A DNA stretch of 7,816 nucleotides, taken from Chitinophagaceae bacterium. GTDB lineage: Bacteria; Bacteroidota; Bacteroidia; Chitinophagales; Chitinophagaceae. Numbering within the stretch: position 1 is the stretch's first letter; every line of letters starts with the position of its first letter. Where the stretch lies: NCBI GenBank assembly GCA_003132765.1, contig PKYU01000320.1:2702-10517 (forward strand), written 5' to 3'. The notes under the pieces are model-generated. The model was given only the letters and a program-made list of their open reading frames with translations, did no database searches and had not been told where the DNA came from. The position numbers and the translations under genes were made by a program. Positions 7,627-7,816 of the stretch are shown in pieces.

Positions 7627-7816
7627 CTAAAAGCGATTGCTATAGACGATGAACCGATTGCATTGGATGTAATTAAAAATCTTTCCTCCAAAATTTCTTT
7701 TATTGAATGGAAAGGATTTTTTACAGATGCATTTAAAGCGCTTGATGTTTTGCAACAGGATAGAATTGACCTGCTGTTTCTTGATATCAAAATGCCCGAT
7801 ATTTCCGGAATTGATT
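7624..7816 (+). CDS. LytR/AlgR-type response regulator, receiver domain, 3'-truncated by window edge
   Basis: The last 193 bases encode the first 64 residues of a response regulator, beginning MLKAIAIDDEPIALDVI. The acidic pair Asp8-Asp9, which binds magnesium, and the phospho-acceptor Asp54 in LLFLDIKMPDISG are in their usual places in a CheY-like receiver domain. The IDDEP start and the pairing with a PF06580 kinase are typical of regulators carrying a LytTR DNA-binding domain. That domain would lie beyond the window end and cannot be seen. The gene overlaps the hydrolase by one base, so it is in the same operon. It is the likely partner of the kinase encoded at 4636. Truncation is due to the window edge, not to a mutation. 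Confidence 0.92.
   Translation, partial: MLKAIAIDDEPIALDVIKNLSSKISFIEWKGFFTDAFKALDVLQQDRIDLLFLDIKMPDISGID

Noticed and set aside
1..7816. CRISPR array, tRNA/rRNA genes, insertion sequences
   Set aside because: No regularly spaced repeats, RNA-gene-like sequence, transposase or terminal inverted repeats were seen. Nearly all of the window is accounted for by five genes.

Overview
The window looks like chromosomal DNA of a member of the Bacteroidota, probably of the Chitinophagales/Sphingobacteriia type. This is inferred from the AT-rich composition, the lack of Shine-Dalgarno sequences before every visible start, the characteristic ~800-residue MacB/FtsX-type permeases in tandem, and a LytS-type histidine kinase with a LytR-type response regulator. 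No 16S rRNA or other taxonomic marker is present, so the assignment is inference. All genes read on the + strand and coding density is high.

Left part (1-4471): two tandem paralogous ABC-transporter permeases of the FtsX/MacB family, 20 bases apart. The first lacks its N-terminus because the window begins inside it. The second is complete at 806 residues with eight predicted membrane segments. No ATPase gene lies in the window. Their C-terminal FtsX domains are about 75% identical, while the periplasmic domains have diverged much further.

Middle (4472-4635): a 164-base AT-rich gap, the only sizeable non-coding stretch. It holds a short perfect inverted repeat and a weak candidate Bacteroidota-type promoter, and probably separates two transcription units.

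Right part (4636-7816): a compact operon of three genes. It contains an eight-pass membrane histidine kinase of the LytS/His_kinase (PF06580) type, a secreted beta-lactamase-fold serine hydrolase (S12 family), and the start of a response regulator cut by the window end. The hydrolase stop and the regulator start share one base (TAATG). The likely logic is that the kinase phosphorylates the regulator at Asp54. The exported hydrolase, placed between the two, would be co-expressed with them and may act on the signal or be part of the response. This kinase-hydrolase-regulator order is the most interesting point of the window. The individual families are all well known, and I see no clear sign of a wholly new system.
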